The notes: generated by a model not told the origin, from the sequence alone. A DNA stretch of 64,000 nucleotides from Eledone cirrhosa (GCA_964016885.1 OZ024743.1:163372642-163436641); one strand, 5' to 3'; positions 1 through 11,279 are shown, numbered from the stretch's first letter. Made by a program: numbers and translations.

Positions 1-2712
1 GGTGCTGGATGTGACCAGCAGTGAAGGCTATGCTTTCAGGTTAGTGGCTGCATATGCCCTGACAGGGGCAGGATGGCCTGATTTCTTCAGATGCCTTGAG
101 AACTTTCTAGGAACATCTCAATCTTTAGTGTTAGTGGGGGACTGGAATGGTATCTTGGATGCATGCTGAGACTGTGTGGGACTAACAGATAGGGGAGGAG
201 GGTGTAAAAGCCTCACAAACCTGCTCAGATGCTTTTAACTGTCTAACAGGTATCGACTGGATTTCCCGAATGTGTCAATGTGGACATGGACAAACTGCAT
301 TGGGTCATCCAGATCGTATTTAGATAGGGTATTCTGTAGGGAAATAGATAAGTCTAGTATACGTTGTTCACAATTCAAAGTAGTTGATTACATAGACCTC
401 AAATTTGTATTCTGTATAGTCAATCTAGATAGGTTTCTTAACTAGGGATCTGGGTACTGGAAGCTAAACGCCTCATTCCCGGTGTACAACAACTATGAAG
501 ACTGGATCAGTAAATTAGGCGAGTCTTGACGGGAGCAATCATCAACAACAAATGGTGGTTCACCCTAAAAGGGGGTATTAGAGAGAATAGATAACGTTTA
601 GTTAGGTTGAAATGATAGACAAAATTAAAGTAGAGGGAGATCTAGTTAGAAAACTAGAAGAGGCACTTACTAAAGGCATCACAGCCAACGTGCTCGCAGT
701 GAGATTGGCTCTGGCCCAATTCTTCAATGCTAAGTATGAAGGCTGTGCTGTTAGAGCAAAAGTGCATGTTCTTGGACATGAGGGGACAGAAGTCGTTCAA
801 TAGGCCCGAATGGCGGAGGTGAGGCATGGCAACAAAGCCACAATCCGATCTTTGGCAGACCATGACGGGCGCATGGTACTTGATCCCAAGCAAATGTGTG
901 AGGTCTTTCAGCGACACTCAAATGTTTGGGAGCGGTGGCTAGTCGGATTGAGGGATAGATTTGACAGCCTACTTCGATGGCCTACTATGGCTCTTGGCAA
1001 GGGAGGTGGAGCGTTGCAAAAAACTGATAACAGCCGAGGAAATATGGGACATAATGGGAAGCTGCACGAGGGGAAAATTTTCTGGCTTAGATGGCCTGCC
1101 CTATGAGCTTTACACAAACATGCCAGGCTTGTTTGGTGACATCTTAGTGGATGTCGATGCCAACTGGCAGCAGAACAGGAGAATTCCCAATTCTGTGAGT
1201 CAAGGGGTGGTAGAGCTGCCGAGAAAGGACCTGAACAAGGGGAACCATACAGACAATTTCAGGCCCATAACTCTGCTAAACGCAAAGTTTAAAATTTTGG
1301 CCAAAGTATTAGCAACAAGGTTGGTGCTTGTCATCAGTGATCTGGTAGGAGAGGCACAAACATGCACCATTCCAAACAGGTCCATCCACGACAACCTTGA
1401 CCTCATGTGATACATCATAGAGAGGGTGGCTAAAGAACCTGGCACAGGTGGGGTTCTGCTCAATTTAGATCAATCAAAGGCTTTTGATAGGGTCAACCAT
1501 TGCTACCTTGTAGCTGTCCTCAAAGCAGCAGGCTTTCGACCCATTTTCAGGAGCTGGATCGCTGCAATGCACAGCGACATCTTCTCTGTGGTTAGAGTGA
1601 ATGGTCATCTTTTGGAACCATTCAACATCATGCGCTCGGTCCGCCAAGGTTTTCCCCTCTCATCGCTTCTGTATGTGTTGACTCTTGAGCCATTACTACA
1701 CAAATTGGAGATGTTGAGAAGCATCCTGCATGAACTAGGATGTGGGAGATCTGTGACAGCATATGCCAACAACATCACTGTAGTTATGTTGAACACCAAA
1801 CACATTGAGATGATTGGCAACAATCTCAGGGAGTACAAAGCGGTAACAGGAGCAAAAATCAACCAGGAAAAGTTGGTGGGCATGCAGCTCGGCACCTAGA
1901 GAGGCATGTCCATGCCATCCAACAGCATCATTGGGCACTGGACAGATGGACTGGTTAAATTACTTGGGTTCTGGTTTGGACCGGATCTCCAGATTGACAA
2001 AAAAACTAGGATGAGGTAATGTTTAAGGTGGCTTCTCTCACCCCGAAATGGGTGTCTGTCATCATCTACTGTCTGGCCATCGTGCCTTGCCCTAGCCCAC
2101 ATCTGACTACACTGGAGTGTCAACTCTTTTGCTTTTTGCGGAGGGACTAGGTTCCATTGGTCAAGGGTTCCATCTGCTGTCAACACCCACTATGTAGAGG
2201 ATTGGGTATGCCATGGCAAACATTTGCTGAGGTTACGACATCTCCAACTTTTCCTGGATGGCAAACAGGTGTGGTCACCGGTCGCTAGAGATGTTTTTTC
2301 CTAGCTCATCTCTTTGATGGAGCTGCAATCTTGGGTCAAGCGAAGACTGAGAGGGAGCATTTGAAGACTGGAATGTCTTCAAGTCTCACAGCCCTCAGCA
2401 AATCAGGGAGTACAATCAGTGGAAACTCCACCTCAGCATTCTATAAGGGGTTAGTGGAGGATGACATCCTTGGGAAAGGGCACTTTACCCTAGTGGACAG
2501 GGTGACTGTGGCTTTTGTAGGATTTCTACATGAGTGACCTTTGGAGTGTCCTCACCTTTGGGGAAGTTATGTTAGTTTTAAATGTTTATTTTCTTAGTCT
2601 CTTTTATAAATTTTATTTTACACAAAGAAAAAAACCACACTGCATTGTCCTGTAACGTCTTTAATGTTTCCTTAATGTGAACCCTGTGTGACTAATAAAG
2701 AAATCACTATCC
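1..2712 (+). mobile_element. Nimb/Tx1-like LINE, copy 1, decayed
   Basis: 5'-truncated non-LTR retrotransposon. Bases 1-470 encode the C-terminal part of an APE-type endonuclease (a GDWNGILDA block and an SSRSYLDRVFCREID block) interrupted by several stop codons. Bases 800-1990 encode the reverse transcriptase palm, including an LDQSKAFDRVNH motif and an RQGFPLSSLLYVLTLEPLLH motif, split by stops and frameshifts. The catalytic YADD box has become YANN near 1765, so the copy could not be active. Bases 2000-2540 are a deleted and frameshifted C-terminal region. The 3' UTR has an AATAAA signal at about 2693 and runs into (TTA)n at 2713. It is related to the copies at 22871-28060, 45005-46281 and 59668-64000. 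The clade call (Nimb/I or Tx1) comes from motif style and is not certain. Confidence 0.85.
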
Positions 2713-2726
2713 TTATTATTATTATT
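2713..2726. repeat. (TTA)n tract at the LINE-LINE junction
   Basis: Short TTA run lying between the 3' end of a + strand Nimb-like LINE and the 3' end of a - strand Dong-like LINE. It can be read as the tail of either. Confidence 0.8.
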
Positions 2727-3229
2727 TGTTACTTCATGTCTCAGTCATTGATTCAACCGGAATAACTGCTGCCGTAATGAAAATCAAGCTGCTACCCGCA
2801 GCCTCAGATATTCAGGGAGGGGGGGGGGGGGGGGTGATTGTCTTTAGCCAACCTCGGAAACTCTTCAAGATAGTATCCAGTGCTCCCATGATGATGTTCC
2901 AAATCCTTTTCAGTTCCCACTTCAGGTCCTAGTACCAGTTAATCTTTTCTCTATCCTTTTCCTTTACTCTTGGGTCGAGGGGTCAAGCTATATCTATAAC
3001 CAACACAATCTTTTTTCTTTGTTGGAAACTACCAAGTCAGGCTTATGGTGTTCTAATTCTTTAACAGTTTGTATTCTGAAATCCCACAACACCTTCATCT
3101 GGTTGTTTTCCATCACCGATTCTGGCTTATATTCATACCACCTCTCAGTGTGGAGTAAATCGTTCAATTTGCACAAATCCCAGTGGATCACCTTTCCTAT
3201 AATGTCATGCCTTTATCATTTACTAGCAG

Positions 3230-3814
3230 TGGTACCCAGCGTTTCACGGGATAAGGTATTTTGGAACGTGGGCCGCCAACAGACCTAATCGTGGAAAAAC
3301 TGCATGCCTGGACAATATGTAAAGAAAATAAACCGAATACTCTGATGGTTGGATAATCTTTAAGATTTTCCTCGATGAAGCAGAAAAAATGCAGGTTTTC
3401 ACCTAATGTGGGCTCTAGGGGATCAAGAAAATGAATTTTTTTTATGTGCATAATATGCTTTGAAATTTCGGGAAAATCGGCTAGACATAATGCCTCCAAA
3501 AAGACCTAAAAAGCTGAAAAAATGAAGTTTTTCACCTAATGCGGGTCCTAGGCCATAAAAAAGTTGAATTTTGTTTGCTCACGATATGAAGAAGAGACTG
3601 ACTAACACAGAGATACAATTTCAAGGAAATCGGTTGGACGTAACGCCTCAAAATACCCCTAAAAAGCTTAAAAAACGCAGTTTTTCACCTAATGCCCTAG
3701 GAGACCAACATGTTGAATATTTTTATGTGCATAACACTCCCTGAAACATAAGTAATACAGATGTAAAGTTTGAAAAACATCGGTTGGGTACTTCTCGAGT
3801 TTTAGGAATTCAAA

Positions 3815-3886
<72 letters not shown>

Positions 3887-4192
3887 CAACCTCAGGGAAT
3901 TGACGTAATGCAGACAGCCAGACATACAGACAGATATTATAAGGGTGTGACGTTATATGTATGTATCTATCTAAAAAGAGAAAGACTAAGAATTATAGAG
4001 AGAGATCACTAAATCGCCTTATGCGGTCCCTAGGGTATTGAAAATTTGAAATTGTTTGTACTCAGGACACTCCCTGAAACATAAGTATTACATGTGTAAA
4101 GTTTGAAAACAGTCGGTTGGGTGGTTCTCGAGTTTTAGGGATTCAAACTCACACACACACAGACAGACATCCTCAGTTTTATATATATAGAT
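3230..4192. repeat. Unclassified repeat block inserted in a Dong-like LINE
   Basis: This block separates two parts of the Dong-like copy that are contiguous in the other copy. It begins with a 'gtacccagcgtttcacggg' motif and contains four diverged direct repeats of about 130-170 bp (about 3391, 3523, 3679 and 4015), each with 'cacctaatg' or 'ccttatgcgg' near the start. The last two end in 'ggttgggt' plus 'ctcgagttttagg' followed by a (CA)n tract. The final unit ends in 'ttttatatatatagat'. No protein is encoded. The family is unknown to me. Confidence 0.6.
3817..3884. repeat. (CA)n microsatellite
   Basis: Nearly pure CA dinucleotide run of about 68 bp inside the unclassified repeat block. A shorter CA tract follows the homologous unit near 4150, so the CA tract belongs to the repeat's own end. 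Confidence 0.95.
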
Positions 4193-4242
4193 ATTGCGTC
4201 TGGGCCAGGAGTTTACACTCGGATACGATGTGAGCTACAATC

Positions 4243-4312
4243 TCCTCTCTCTCTCTCTCTCTCTCTCTTTCTCCCCCCCCCCCCTCTCTCTCTCTCCCTC
4301 TCTCTTACTCTC
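4243..4312. repeat. (CT)n/poly-C tract grown inside LINE coding sequence
   Basis: Lies where the sister element at about 21720 has only GGAGAGAGAGAGGAG within its zinc-finger coding region. The expansion is therefore new DNA within dead coding sequence. Confidence 0.85.
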
Positions 4313-5286
4313 TCCACATATCCTACAAAGCAGGCTAGCTTCCTCCTTGTCAATATGATGTTTCATCCACTTCGTTCTAAGGGCTTGCTCCTGTGCAGCC
4401 AGTAGCATTCCCTCAGTAGCTTTCTTGAGGTCCCCTTTTTTTAACCAGTCCCATGTCTGTGGAACTGTGAATTCTGTATTCAGGTTGTTCTTCCTTCTCA
4501 TCATTACTTCCTTCTTGGGTATCCTCTGGTCTATTGTCTGCTCCTTCAATACAGCCTTTAGCATTGGCTTGCTACTCATAGACACATATTTATGCTAACC
4601 ACTTTTCACCATCTGAACACATTCCTCCACGCTGATAAGACCTCTCCTGCCTTCAGCTCTCCTTAAGTACAGTCTATCAACATCTCCCCTCTTATGAAAC
4701 ATATTGTAGGTAGTCATTAATTTCCTTGTCTTTCTATCTAATTCTTTCTGTTCATTTAAATTCCATTTAAGAATTCCCACACTATACTTAATAATAGACA
4801 CAGCTCAGAAATTTATTGCACTAATGACATTCTTACTATTCAGTTGTGATTTCAGTACATTTTTCAATCTCCTTATGTATTCAGACCTTATCCTCTCCTT
4901 AACTTTTTTGTCCTTGATGTTATCTGCTTCCAAGACACCCAAATATCAATATCCTTCCTCAGTGTCCATCTCCTTTATCACCTTACCCGTTGGTATCTCG
5001 ATTCCTTTGCTTCTTTTCAATTTGCCCTCATTCATCAGTAGGACTCCACACTTATTAATACCAAATTCCATGCAAATGTCATTGCTGAAAATACAAAGAG
5101 TTTTAGGTCATCCATGAAAAGGAGATGATTGATGGTAAGTTCTCCTTTTCCCAGTTGGTATCCAGCTTTCACTCCTTGCAATATGAGGGACAGGAGTAAA
5201 AGGGTAAGGACAAACAATAAAGGCAACAGACTATCTTCTTGGAAGATACCTCTCTTGATTTTTCACTCTTCCCAAGGATTCTTCCC

Positions 5287-7285
5287 CTGATGTTAAACGA
5301 GGAGATTGCATGGGGAAAAGAGACCCTACCCCAAGTGGACCCTATAGAGGGGCCAGCAGTACAAGTCAGCAGCAGCGTAGTAAGTAAGGCAATCAAAGAT
5401 ATGAAGACGGGGAAGGCAACCGATCCATCGGGTATAGCTGCCGAGATGCTGAAGGCATCTGGGTCGGTAGGTCACACCATAACCACACGAATTGTTAACC
5501 AGGTAATACTAGAGGGTATCATACCAAAGGATTGGTGCAGCAGCATCATTGTCAACTGCTACAAAGGTAAAGGTGATGCATTAGATAGAGGAAACTATAG
5601 AGGTATAAAGCTGATGGACCAGGTTATGAAAGTAACAGAAAGAGTTATAGCACGGTTGATTAGAGACCGGGTGAAACTAGATGAGATGCAATTTGGGTTT
5701 GTACCAGGAAGAGGCACCACTGATGCCCTCTTCCTTGTGAGGCAGTTACAGGAAAAGTACCTAGCTAAAAGTAAGCCGCTCTAACTGGCATTCGTCGATC
5801 TGGAAAAAGCCTTCGACAGAGTCCCCCATGTTATATTGTGGTCGGCTCTTAGAAAATTAGGAGTAGATGAATGGCTTGTGAAAGCTGTACAAGCCATGTA
5901 TAGAGGAGCAGTCAGTAAAGTTAGAGTTAGCAATGAGTATAGCGAGGAATTTAGCATACAGGTCGGTGTCCACCAGGGCTCTGTTCTTAGCTCTCTCCTG
6001 TTCATTATAGTTTTGCAGGCAATAACGGAGGAGTTTAAGACCGGATGCCCATGGGAACTCCTGTATGTGGATGATCTCGCACTTATAGCTGAATCCATGG
6101 TGGAACTAGAGAAGAAATTCCAAACATGGAAGCAAGGACTAGAAAGAAAGGGTCTCAAAGTCAACCTGACAAAGACTAAGGTTCTTGTAAGTAGACGAGA
6201 AAACAGAATCCAGATTCCCTCAGGGAAATGGCCTTGCTCAGTATGTAGGAAAGGTGTAGGTAGGAACTCCATCCTCTGCCCCAAATGCAAACAATGGGTA
6301 CACAAGAGATGTAGTGGGATCTCAGGAAGTTTAACAAGAATGTAGGCTTCATATGTAGCAGCTGCGCTGGGACAGCAAGCAGCAAACAACCACAGGAAAC
6401 AAGCACCACCAAACTCTGGGATGGCTCTGTAGAAACAGTAAACAGCTTCTGCTACCTAGGTGACCGAATTAGCAGCGGAGGAGGGTGTTCGGAAAGTACA
6501 ATAACTAGGGTAAGAACGGGATGGAAGAAGTTCAGGGAGCTACTGCCACTGCTAGCTGCAAAAGGCTTTTCCCTCAAAATGAAAGGCAGACTGTATGATG
6601 CATGTATACGAACAGCAATGTTACATGGAAGTGAAACCTGGGTGCTGTCTGTAGAAGACTTGCACAGATTAGAAAGAAACGAAGCTCTGATGGATGTGTA
6701 ATAGTAATATACGTGAACGGCAAAGTATAAACGAATTGAGAGAGAGATTGAGCATCAGAGGAATCAAATACTGTGTGCAGGAGAGGAGATTACATTGGTA
6801 TGGACATGTGATGCATATGAAGGATGACAGCTGCATAAAAAGATGCAGAGCATTAGAAGTCGATGGAAGCCGCAGAGTGGGGAGACTCAAGAAGACCTGG
6901 GATGAGGTGATAAAGGCCAACCTTATCCAATTGCACCTCTCAAGACCAATGACACATTACCGTGACCTCTGGCGTGACGCGGTAACACAGAAGACCCAAC
7001 CCCCCCACAGGAACAAGCCAAAGCTGAAGCATATAGACAATATGCCCCCACACTCTCCCACTGTAAAGTGGACGTGGAGGCGCCACGGAAAAAAGCACCC
7101 AGCACTCACTGTAAATGAGGTTAGTGTAAGGAAGGGCATCCAGCTGTAGAAATCAAGCCAAAATCAGTTCCTGTATGAGTAAGACAAGGTCAGCCGACTG
7201 GACACTGCTTACAACAGGACAACCCGTATAACCCATGCTAGCGTGGAAGAACGGACGTAAAACGATGATGATGATGATGATGTTA
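5287..7285 (+). mobile_element. RTE-type LINE, copy 1, 5'-truncated
   Basis: Encodes RT from the NEE...LPQVDPIEGP linker (5290) through KTGKATDPSG, NYRGIKLMDQV, FGFVPGRGTTDA (about 5693), LAFVDLEKAFDRVPH (5787), VHQGSVLSSLLFI (5965) and LYVDDLALIAES (about 6061). A PHD-like finger follows at 6230-6320, with C-x2-C and C-x2-C pairs and an HKRC motif. The C-terminal LINE region with the 'YGHVM' block ends near 7140. An in-frame stop at 5782 and frameshifts near 6340 and 6700 inactivate it. The 3' UTR ends in (GATGAT)n at 7264-7285. RT motif style and the BovB-like endonuclease seen in the other copies point to the RTE group. Confidence 0.9.
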
Positions 7286-7364
7286 ATTCTGTCTTCCAGT
7301 TCTTCATGCTATTACTTAATAGCAGACTGATGTTGTCAGCCACCTTGAATATATCTAGACACTG

Positions 7365-7465
7365 AAGTTAACTTTGCCTTTCATCCTTACGGGGTCGATA
7401 AAATAAAGTACCAGTAACACACTGGGGTAATTGCTGGCCTTGTGCCACAAGTAGAAACAATTATT
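7365..7465 (+). mobile_element. tRNA-derived SINE, 5'-truncated
   Basis: Carries the body and tail of the common SINE of this window: 'gggtcgataaaataaagtac', 'ttgctggccttgtgcc' and 'agtagaaacaattatt'. The tRNA-like head is missing. Confidence 0.85.
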
Positions 7466-7468
7466 AAG

Positions 7469-7688
7469 TGGATTGGCAGTATTGGTAGAGAGTCGGACAA
7501 CATGCTTCGCGACATAGAAGTTATAGGCCTTTACATTCTGAGTTCAAATCCCGCCGAGGTTAGCTTTGCCTTTCATCTTTCAGGGTCGATAAAATAAAGC
7601 ACCAGTAATACACTGGGGTTGATTTAATCGACTTTCCCCTCCCCTTCAAAATTCTGGCCTTGTACCTAAAGTAGAAACAATTATTATC
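7469..7688 (+). mobile_element. tRNA-derived SINE, near full length
   Basis: Starts with a tRNA-like head ('agtggattggcagtattgg' resembles a box A region) and has a box B match 'gagttcaaatcccgccgagg' near 7542. The conserved body 'tttgcctttcatc...gggtcgataaaataaag' and the 'gtagaaacaattatta' end follow. This is the fullest reference copy on the + strand. The type matches tRNA-derived cephalopod SINEs by its general plan; the exact family name was not checked. Confidence 0.9.
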
Positions 7689-7803
7689 GTTAATGTTATT
7701 ATTTTTTTATTTTATTTATTTATTCATTTATTAAAGTCTGTTTATTGATTGATATTAACATCCTATGTGATCCCAATATTACTGCAAAAGAATTTTACAA
7801 GCT

Positions 7804-8058
7804 TGTAGAAGATCAAGCCATCTAGCGTCGACTGTGAAAGCAGTTGATTAACTGCCCTTAGTTCTGACGTCACGTTCTGACGTCAGTAGCTGAAACAATA
7901 GCTCTTGAACGATGATACCTCGGAGGGAATAGACGTGTTTCCACGCAGTGACCCAAAAGACGATATCACACCATGCGGTCGCAGCAGTATATGACGTTTG
8001 AAAAATATCCCAACCTAGGAGCACTGATGTATTTGAATATATTCTGTAATTGCTCTAA
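7804..8058 (+). repeat. 5' LTR of the gypsy remnant
   Basis: Starts TGTAGAAGATC and matches the 3' LTR at 9012-9253 apart from scattered substitutions and a 13-bp tandem duplication that gives it a second TGACGTCA. The true 3' boundary may be lost at the internal deletion. Confidence 0.85.
7865..7885 (+). promoter_or_regulatory. Two CRE-type palindromes (TGACGTCA) in the 5' LTR
   Basis: TGACGTCA at 7865-7872 and again at 7878-7885, created by a 13-bp duplication. The sequence is the consensus full CREB/ATF binding site. A regulatory role is inferred from its place in the LTR. Confidence 0.6.
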
Positions 8059-8070
8059 ACGCATCTGAAC

Positions 8071-8685
8071 GATTGCATATCATCCTGCCTCTAATGGAAT
8101 GGTGGAGCGCTTCCACCGACAACTGAAAGCCGCTCTACGGACTTCTCCTGACTCTACACGCTGGAGCGAGTACCTCCCTATTGTGTTGTTGGGGATTCGG
8201 TCAACAATAAAGGAGGACCATGGGTTCTCCCCGGCCGAATTGTTATATGGTGCTCCTCTAGCGTTACCTGGGCAAATGCTTGCCCCTGTTGATCTTGCTG
8301 AACAAGATCCGCTTTCCTACGTATCCCGTCTGCGTTCTTATTTTCAGGACCTGCCGCCGATGGATACGAGGAAGCAAACTGTAAAATCTGCAGTCCCGAG
8401 GGATATTGCCCCTCGTGGACCCATGTGTTTGTGAGAAACGATGCCATGAAATCACCTCTCACACAACCATACTCTGGACCCTACCGTGTATTAGCTCGTT
8501 CAGAGAAACATTTCACTGTAGACATTAAGGGTTCCAGAGAAACGGTTTCGATTGATAGACTCAAACGACCACATTTGGATACAGATGCTTTCGCACCTGA
8601 TCCACAAACGCCCCCCGTCTTTTTCTTTCGCACACACACCTGCTTCTTCGCCCCCCCCCCCCATCACCAAGATATAAGACTATGA
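8071..8685 (+). pseudogene. Ty3/gypsy integrase C-terminal fragment
   Basis: Reads AYHPASNGMVERFHRQLKAA from 8077. This is the last part of a retroviral-type integrase core; the E of VERFH is the third catalytic acidic residue, and the two aspartates are deleted. A second frame from 8425 continues with PYSGPYRVLARSEKHFTVDI and ends in IDRLKRPHLD, typical of the gypsy integrase C-terminal (GPY/F-like) domain. The shift between frames near 8430 breaks the reading frame. A poly-C run sits at 8651. Confidence 0.88.
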
Positions 8686-9011
8686 CCCGTTCCGGTCGGA
8701 GGGTTCATTGGCCAAAAAAACTGTGTAGCACTGTATATTTTTAAGCTGCTATTGTGCAGTGCTTTAATCCTGTATTGACTTTTGGAACTTTTAGGAAATT
8801 GTATTTACATTTTATTACATTTGTTTTTTTCCTTTCACGTTCTTGCATGCTTGTTTAATATTTATTTTTGAAATTTGTTGTGCCCTTCATGCTCGGTTGG
8901 GCTGATTGTTCCTTGGTTTGGGATTTTTGCTGGTTGCTAATCGGTTTTTCTACATACATGATTCGATGAACCGATTTTTATTTAATTTTCTAAAAATCTG
9001 GTGGGAGGCCA

Positions 9012-9253
9012 TGTAGAAGATCATGCCACCTAGCGTCGACTGTGAAGGCAGTCGATTAACTGCCCTTAGTTCTGACGTCAGTAACTGAAACAATAGCTCT
9101 TGAACGATAATACCTCAGAGGTAATAGACGTGTTTCCACGCAGTGACCCAAAAGGCGATTACACACCATGCGGTCGCAGCAGTATATGACGATTGAAAAA
9201 TATCCCACCCTAGGAGCACTGATGTATTTGAATATATTCTGTAATTGCTCTAA
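9012..9253 (+). repeat. 3' LTR of the gypsy remnant
   Basis: Direct repeat of 7804-8058. It holds a single TGACGTCA at 9073-9080. Confidence 0.85.
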
Positions 9254-9389
9254 TTAAAAATGTTTCTATAACATAATATTGAGGTATGTTCCTTCTTCCT
9301 TGTTTGACTATGTGCCAGTATACTATATCCAGTTAGACGGGATGTCTGACCACCTAAAAGCTCATAAAATATAAAGATTTGAAATTGAA

Positions 9390-9530
9390 AAAATGTGGCA
9401 TCTGAATGTGGTTACAATACCAAGAATGATAATAAAAAAAGGAACAGCAAATTATTTGAGAATGATCCCTGGTTTACCATCTCTGCAAGAAGTGCAAAAA
9501 ATTATTTTAACTGATACAATAAGGCATTTT
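9390..9530 (+). mobile_element. R4/Dong-like LINE, C-terminal scrap (third family)
   Basis: The frame from 9393 reads KGTANYLRMIPGLPSLQEVQ followed by KIILTDTIRHF. This lines up with the last residues of the Dong-like element at 28320 (KGSNDYLSQIPGNPRIGEIQ then KIVLMGTAHILRK). It differs enough from families A and B to be a separate lineage. The rest of the element is not present. Confidence 0.65.
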
Positions 9531-9770
9531 GTTCAACACTTTAACAACAACTTGCTATACTTATATAATAAGAGCCGTTATTGTAAGTCCATCCATCATG
9601 CTCTCTAAATAGGGGAAAATAATGCTCCACTTCTCACTCTACCCCACTCTCTCTAACTAACTAAAACATAGAATGCAAGAATACAGAGTTTTTTGTTGTT
9701 TGTATGTGTGTTTCTGTGTGTCCTTCAACATATAGACAATGCAACACAGACTTCAAAAAAAGACTTTCAA
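9531..9770. other. Unassigned AT-rich stretch
   Basis: No reading frame, splice-flanked exon or recognised repeat was seen here. Confidence 0.5.
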
Positions 9771-9945
9771 TATAATTGTTTCTACTTTTGGTACAAGGCC
9801 AACAATTATCCAGTATATTACTGGTACTTTATTTTATCGACCTCATAAGGATGTAAGGCAAAGTTAACCTTGGCGGGATTTGAACTCAGACCATAAAGGG
9901 ACGTAACTATGCTAGAAAGCATGGCGTCCAACCCAGATGGTTGTT
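9771..9945 (-). mobile_element. tRNA-derived SINE
   Basis: Reverse-strand copy: tail 'aattgtttctacttttgg', body 'tttattttatcgacc', and box B region 'gcgggatttgaactcaga' near 9878. Confidence 0.88.
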
Positions 9946-10023
9946 GTTGATATTGAGAGAGCAATACAATGAGAGAGAGAGTGCATGTGTTAAAGATAGA
10001 ATTAAAATTTGCGTAATGAAAAA

Positions 10024-10100
10024 AACAAGCTGTTGTTGTTATTAAGAGAGAAATACAGAGAGAGAGAGAGTGTGTGTGTGTGTGTGAGAGAGAGTTGTCA
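10024..10100. repeat. (GA)n-(GT)n compound microsatellite region
   Basis: Two related GA-rich stretches (about 9950 and 10050), the second followed by GT repeats, with a shared 'tgttgttgatattgagag'-like lead. This suggests a local duplication. Confidence 0.8.
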
Positions 10101-10220
10101 CTAGACTAAGAGTTTGGATTGAAAATGCAGGAATTTTAAGTGTAAGTCTGTGTGTTTCTGTATGTCCTAAGGAAAATCGAGCTACAACTAGTAATAATAG
10201 AAACAAGATAGTTGACTTAC

Positions 10221-10352
10221 TTTGGATTCCATTATTGAATTTCTCTTGGTGAATTTTGCATGTTTTACAGCAGATTGCTCTATTGTAGTGCTCATAACAT
10301 TGGTAGGCGGGTAGGCTTGTGCACTTAAAACTGTGGTCTCCATACTCACATC
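10221..10352 (-). CDS. Cys-rich exon (PLAC-like) of the split minus-strand gene
   Basis: Minus-strand exon of 132 nt. It follows a good acceptor (ttttctcttgagttag) and ends at a strong donor (CCAAA|GTAAGT). Read in phase 1, the first two bases complete a glycine codon with the last base of the exon at 18202-18355. It then encodes CEYGDHSFKC, seven residues, C, eight residues, and CCKTC: a C-x8-C-x7-C-x8-CC-x2-C pattern. That spacing and the CC-x2-C ending resemble the PLAC module found at the C-terminus of ADAMTS proteases, ADAMTS-like proteins and papilin. The module family is my recognition by pattern, not a search result. The exon is 1-1 in phase, so at least one more exon should follow, probably outside the window or too short to see. 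Confidence 0.72.
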
Positions 10353-10429
10353 CTAACTCAAGAGAAAATCACTTGAATATTATAGAAAATCACTATATAT
10401 ATAAAAGTATGTTTGAAATGCAACAAGCA

Positions 10430-10590
10430 AAGTTTAGAATTGAAATAGAAGTTTTTGCTGTAATATACTATAATATAGTTTAATAATGGGGCATATAAAC
10501 CCATCTTTTTCCGTTCAGTCAGTTTATATGCCCCATATATTATAGTAAAAAATATTATGGTGAAAGCTTCTATTTATATTTCACTATAAT
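10430..10590. repeat. Foldback / inverted-repeat element
   Basis: GGGGCATATAAAC at 10488-10500 pairs with GTTTATATGCCCC at 10522-10534. The pairing extends outward through 'ctataatata' and 'atagaag' to 'cttctatt' near 10575. The loop is about 21 bp. It resembles a short MITE or hairpin relic. Confidence 0.7.
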
Positions 10591-10599
10591 CTATATATT

Positions 10600-11270
10600 A
10601 TTATATAACATATATCTCTCTTGTAATGAGGAACCTAGCTTGTGTTAGTGTAGCATTGATTTTATTTGTTTTTTCCATAACTTCCATGTCTACACTTCAT
10701 TTCGAATATACATCCCTCCTCACTCCATCTGCGAATATATATATATATATAAATATATACAGCCCTATCTCTGGATTTCATCTGTTTCTACTATTGTTTT
10801 GACAAAGTTCAAAACAAGTAATGTGAATTCTATTCAGCCTCCTACCATCTCCCTCTGTTAGTCGTTCATTCATTCAGACATATATTTATTATTTCTCATG
10901 TTGAAAATATTGTTCTATTTTTCCTAGGTCTTCTCTTAAAGTCATCCATTTCCCTCCCACCCACCCCCACGCACCACCATAGTTATTTGGACCAATCAAA
11001 ACTCAGCAGTATATAGTATGTTTCACTAAACCAAATTTCTATCACAAAAGCCACTACTTCGGCTACTACTCCTCCTAAACATTATTATAGACCTGGTTGT
11101 AGCTCTGTATGATGAATGGGCTACAGAGATAGAGAGTTGGAGCACTCATAAAGATGAAAATGGATTCACCTCCCATCTCTGGTCAACTATGCAAATACTC
11201 CATTTTATTTCAGGCATGGAAAACCAAAGCCTACACAAATCTATCTCCCACTCTCCTCCCCCACTCTCTC
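10600..11270. other. Unassigned AT-rich stretch
   Basis: Contains a short (TA)n at about 10738 and C/T-rich runs. No gene or repeat family was recognised. The last part (from about 11180) may be 5' UTR of the following LINE. Confidence 0.45.
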
Positions 11271-11279
11271 CCAGTGAAC

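Larger units (their letters stand above)
2726..5286 (-). mobile_element. R4/Dong-like LINE (family A), interrupted copy
   Basis: Minus-strand, 5'-truncated copy of the element at 19811-22345. From 5287 downwards it encodes the end of the RT, including an FMDDLKLF catalytic box near 5110, then the thumb region (4595-4801), a zinc-binding CRICGE segment near 4310, and a C-terminal restriction-like endonuclease piece with PDLVV at about 3030. Its 3' end lies against (TTATTATTATT) at 2713-2726, which fits microsatellite insertion. A repeat of unknown family (3230-4192) splits it. Its own short GA run has grown into a long (CT)n at 4243-4312. Frameshifts make it dead. The + strand element at 5287 begins exactly where this copy stops. 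Confidence 0.85.
7804..9253 (+). mobile_element. Ty3/gypsy LTR retrotransposon, internally deleted
   Basis: Two direct repeats (7804-8058 and 9012-9253) flank about 950 bp. The internal part begins inside the integrase core. Gag, protease, RT, RNase H and most of integrase are absent, so the 5' LTR is joined almost directly to the integrase end. A purine-rich stretch (ggtgggaggcc) just before the 3' LTR at about 9000 may be the polypurine tract. No clear target duplication was seen. Confidence 0.85.
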
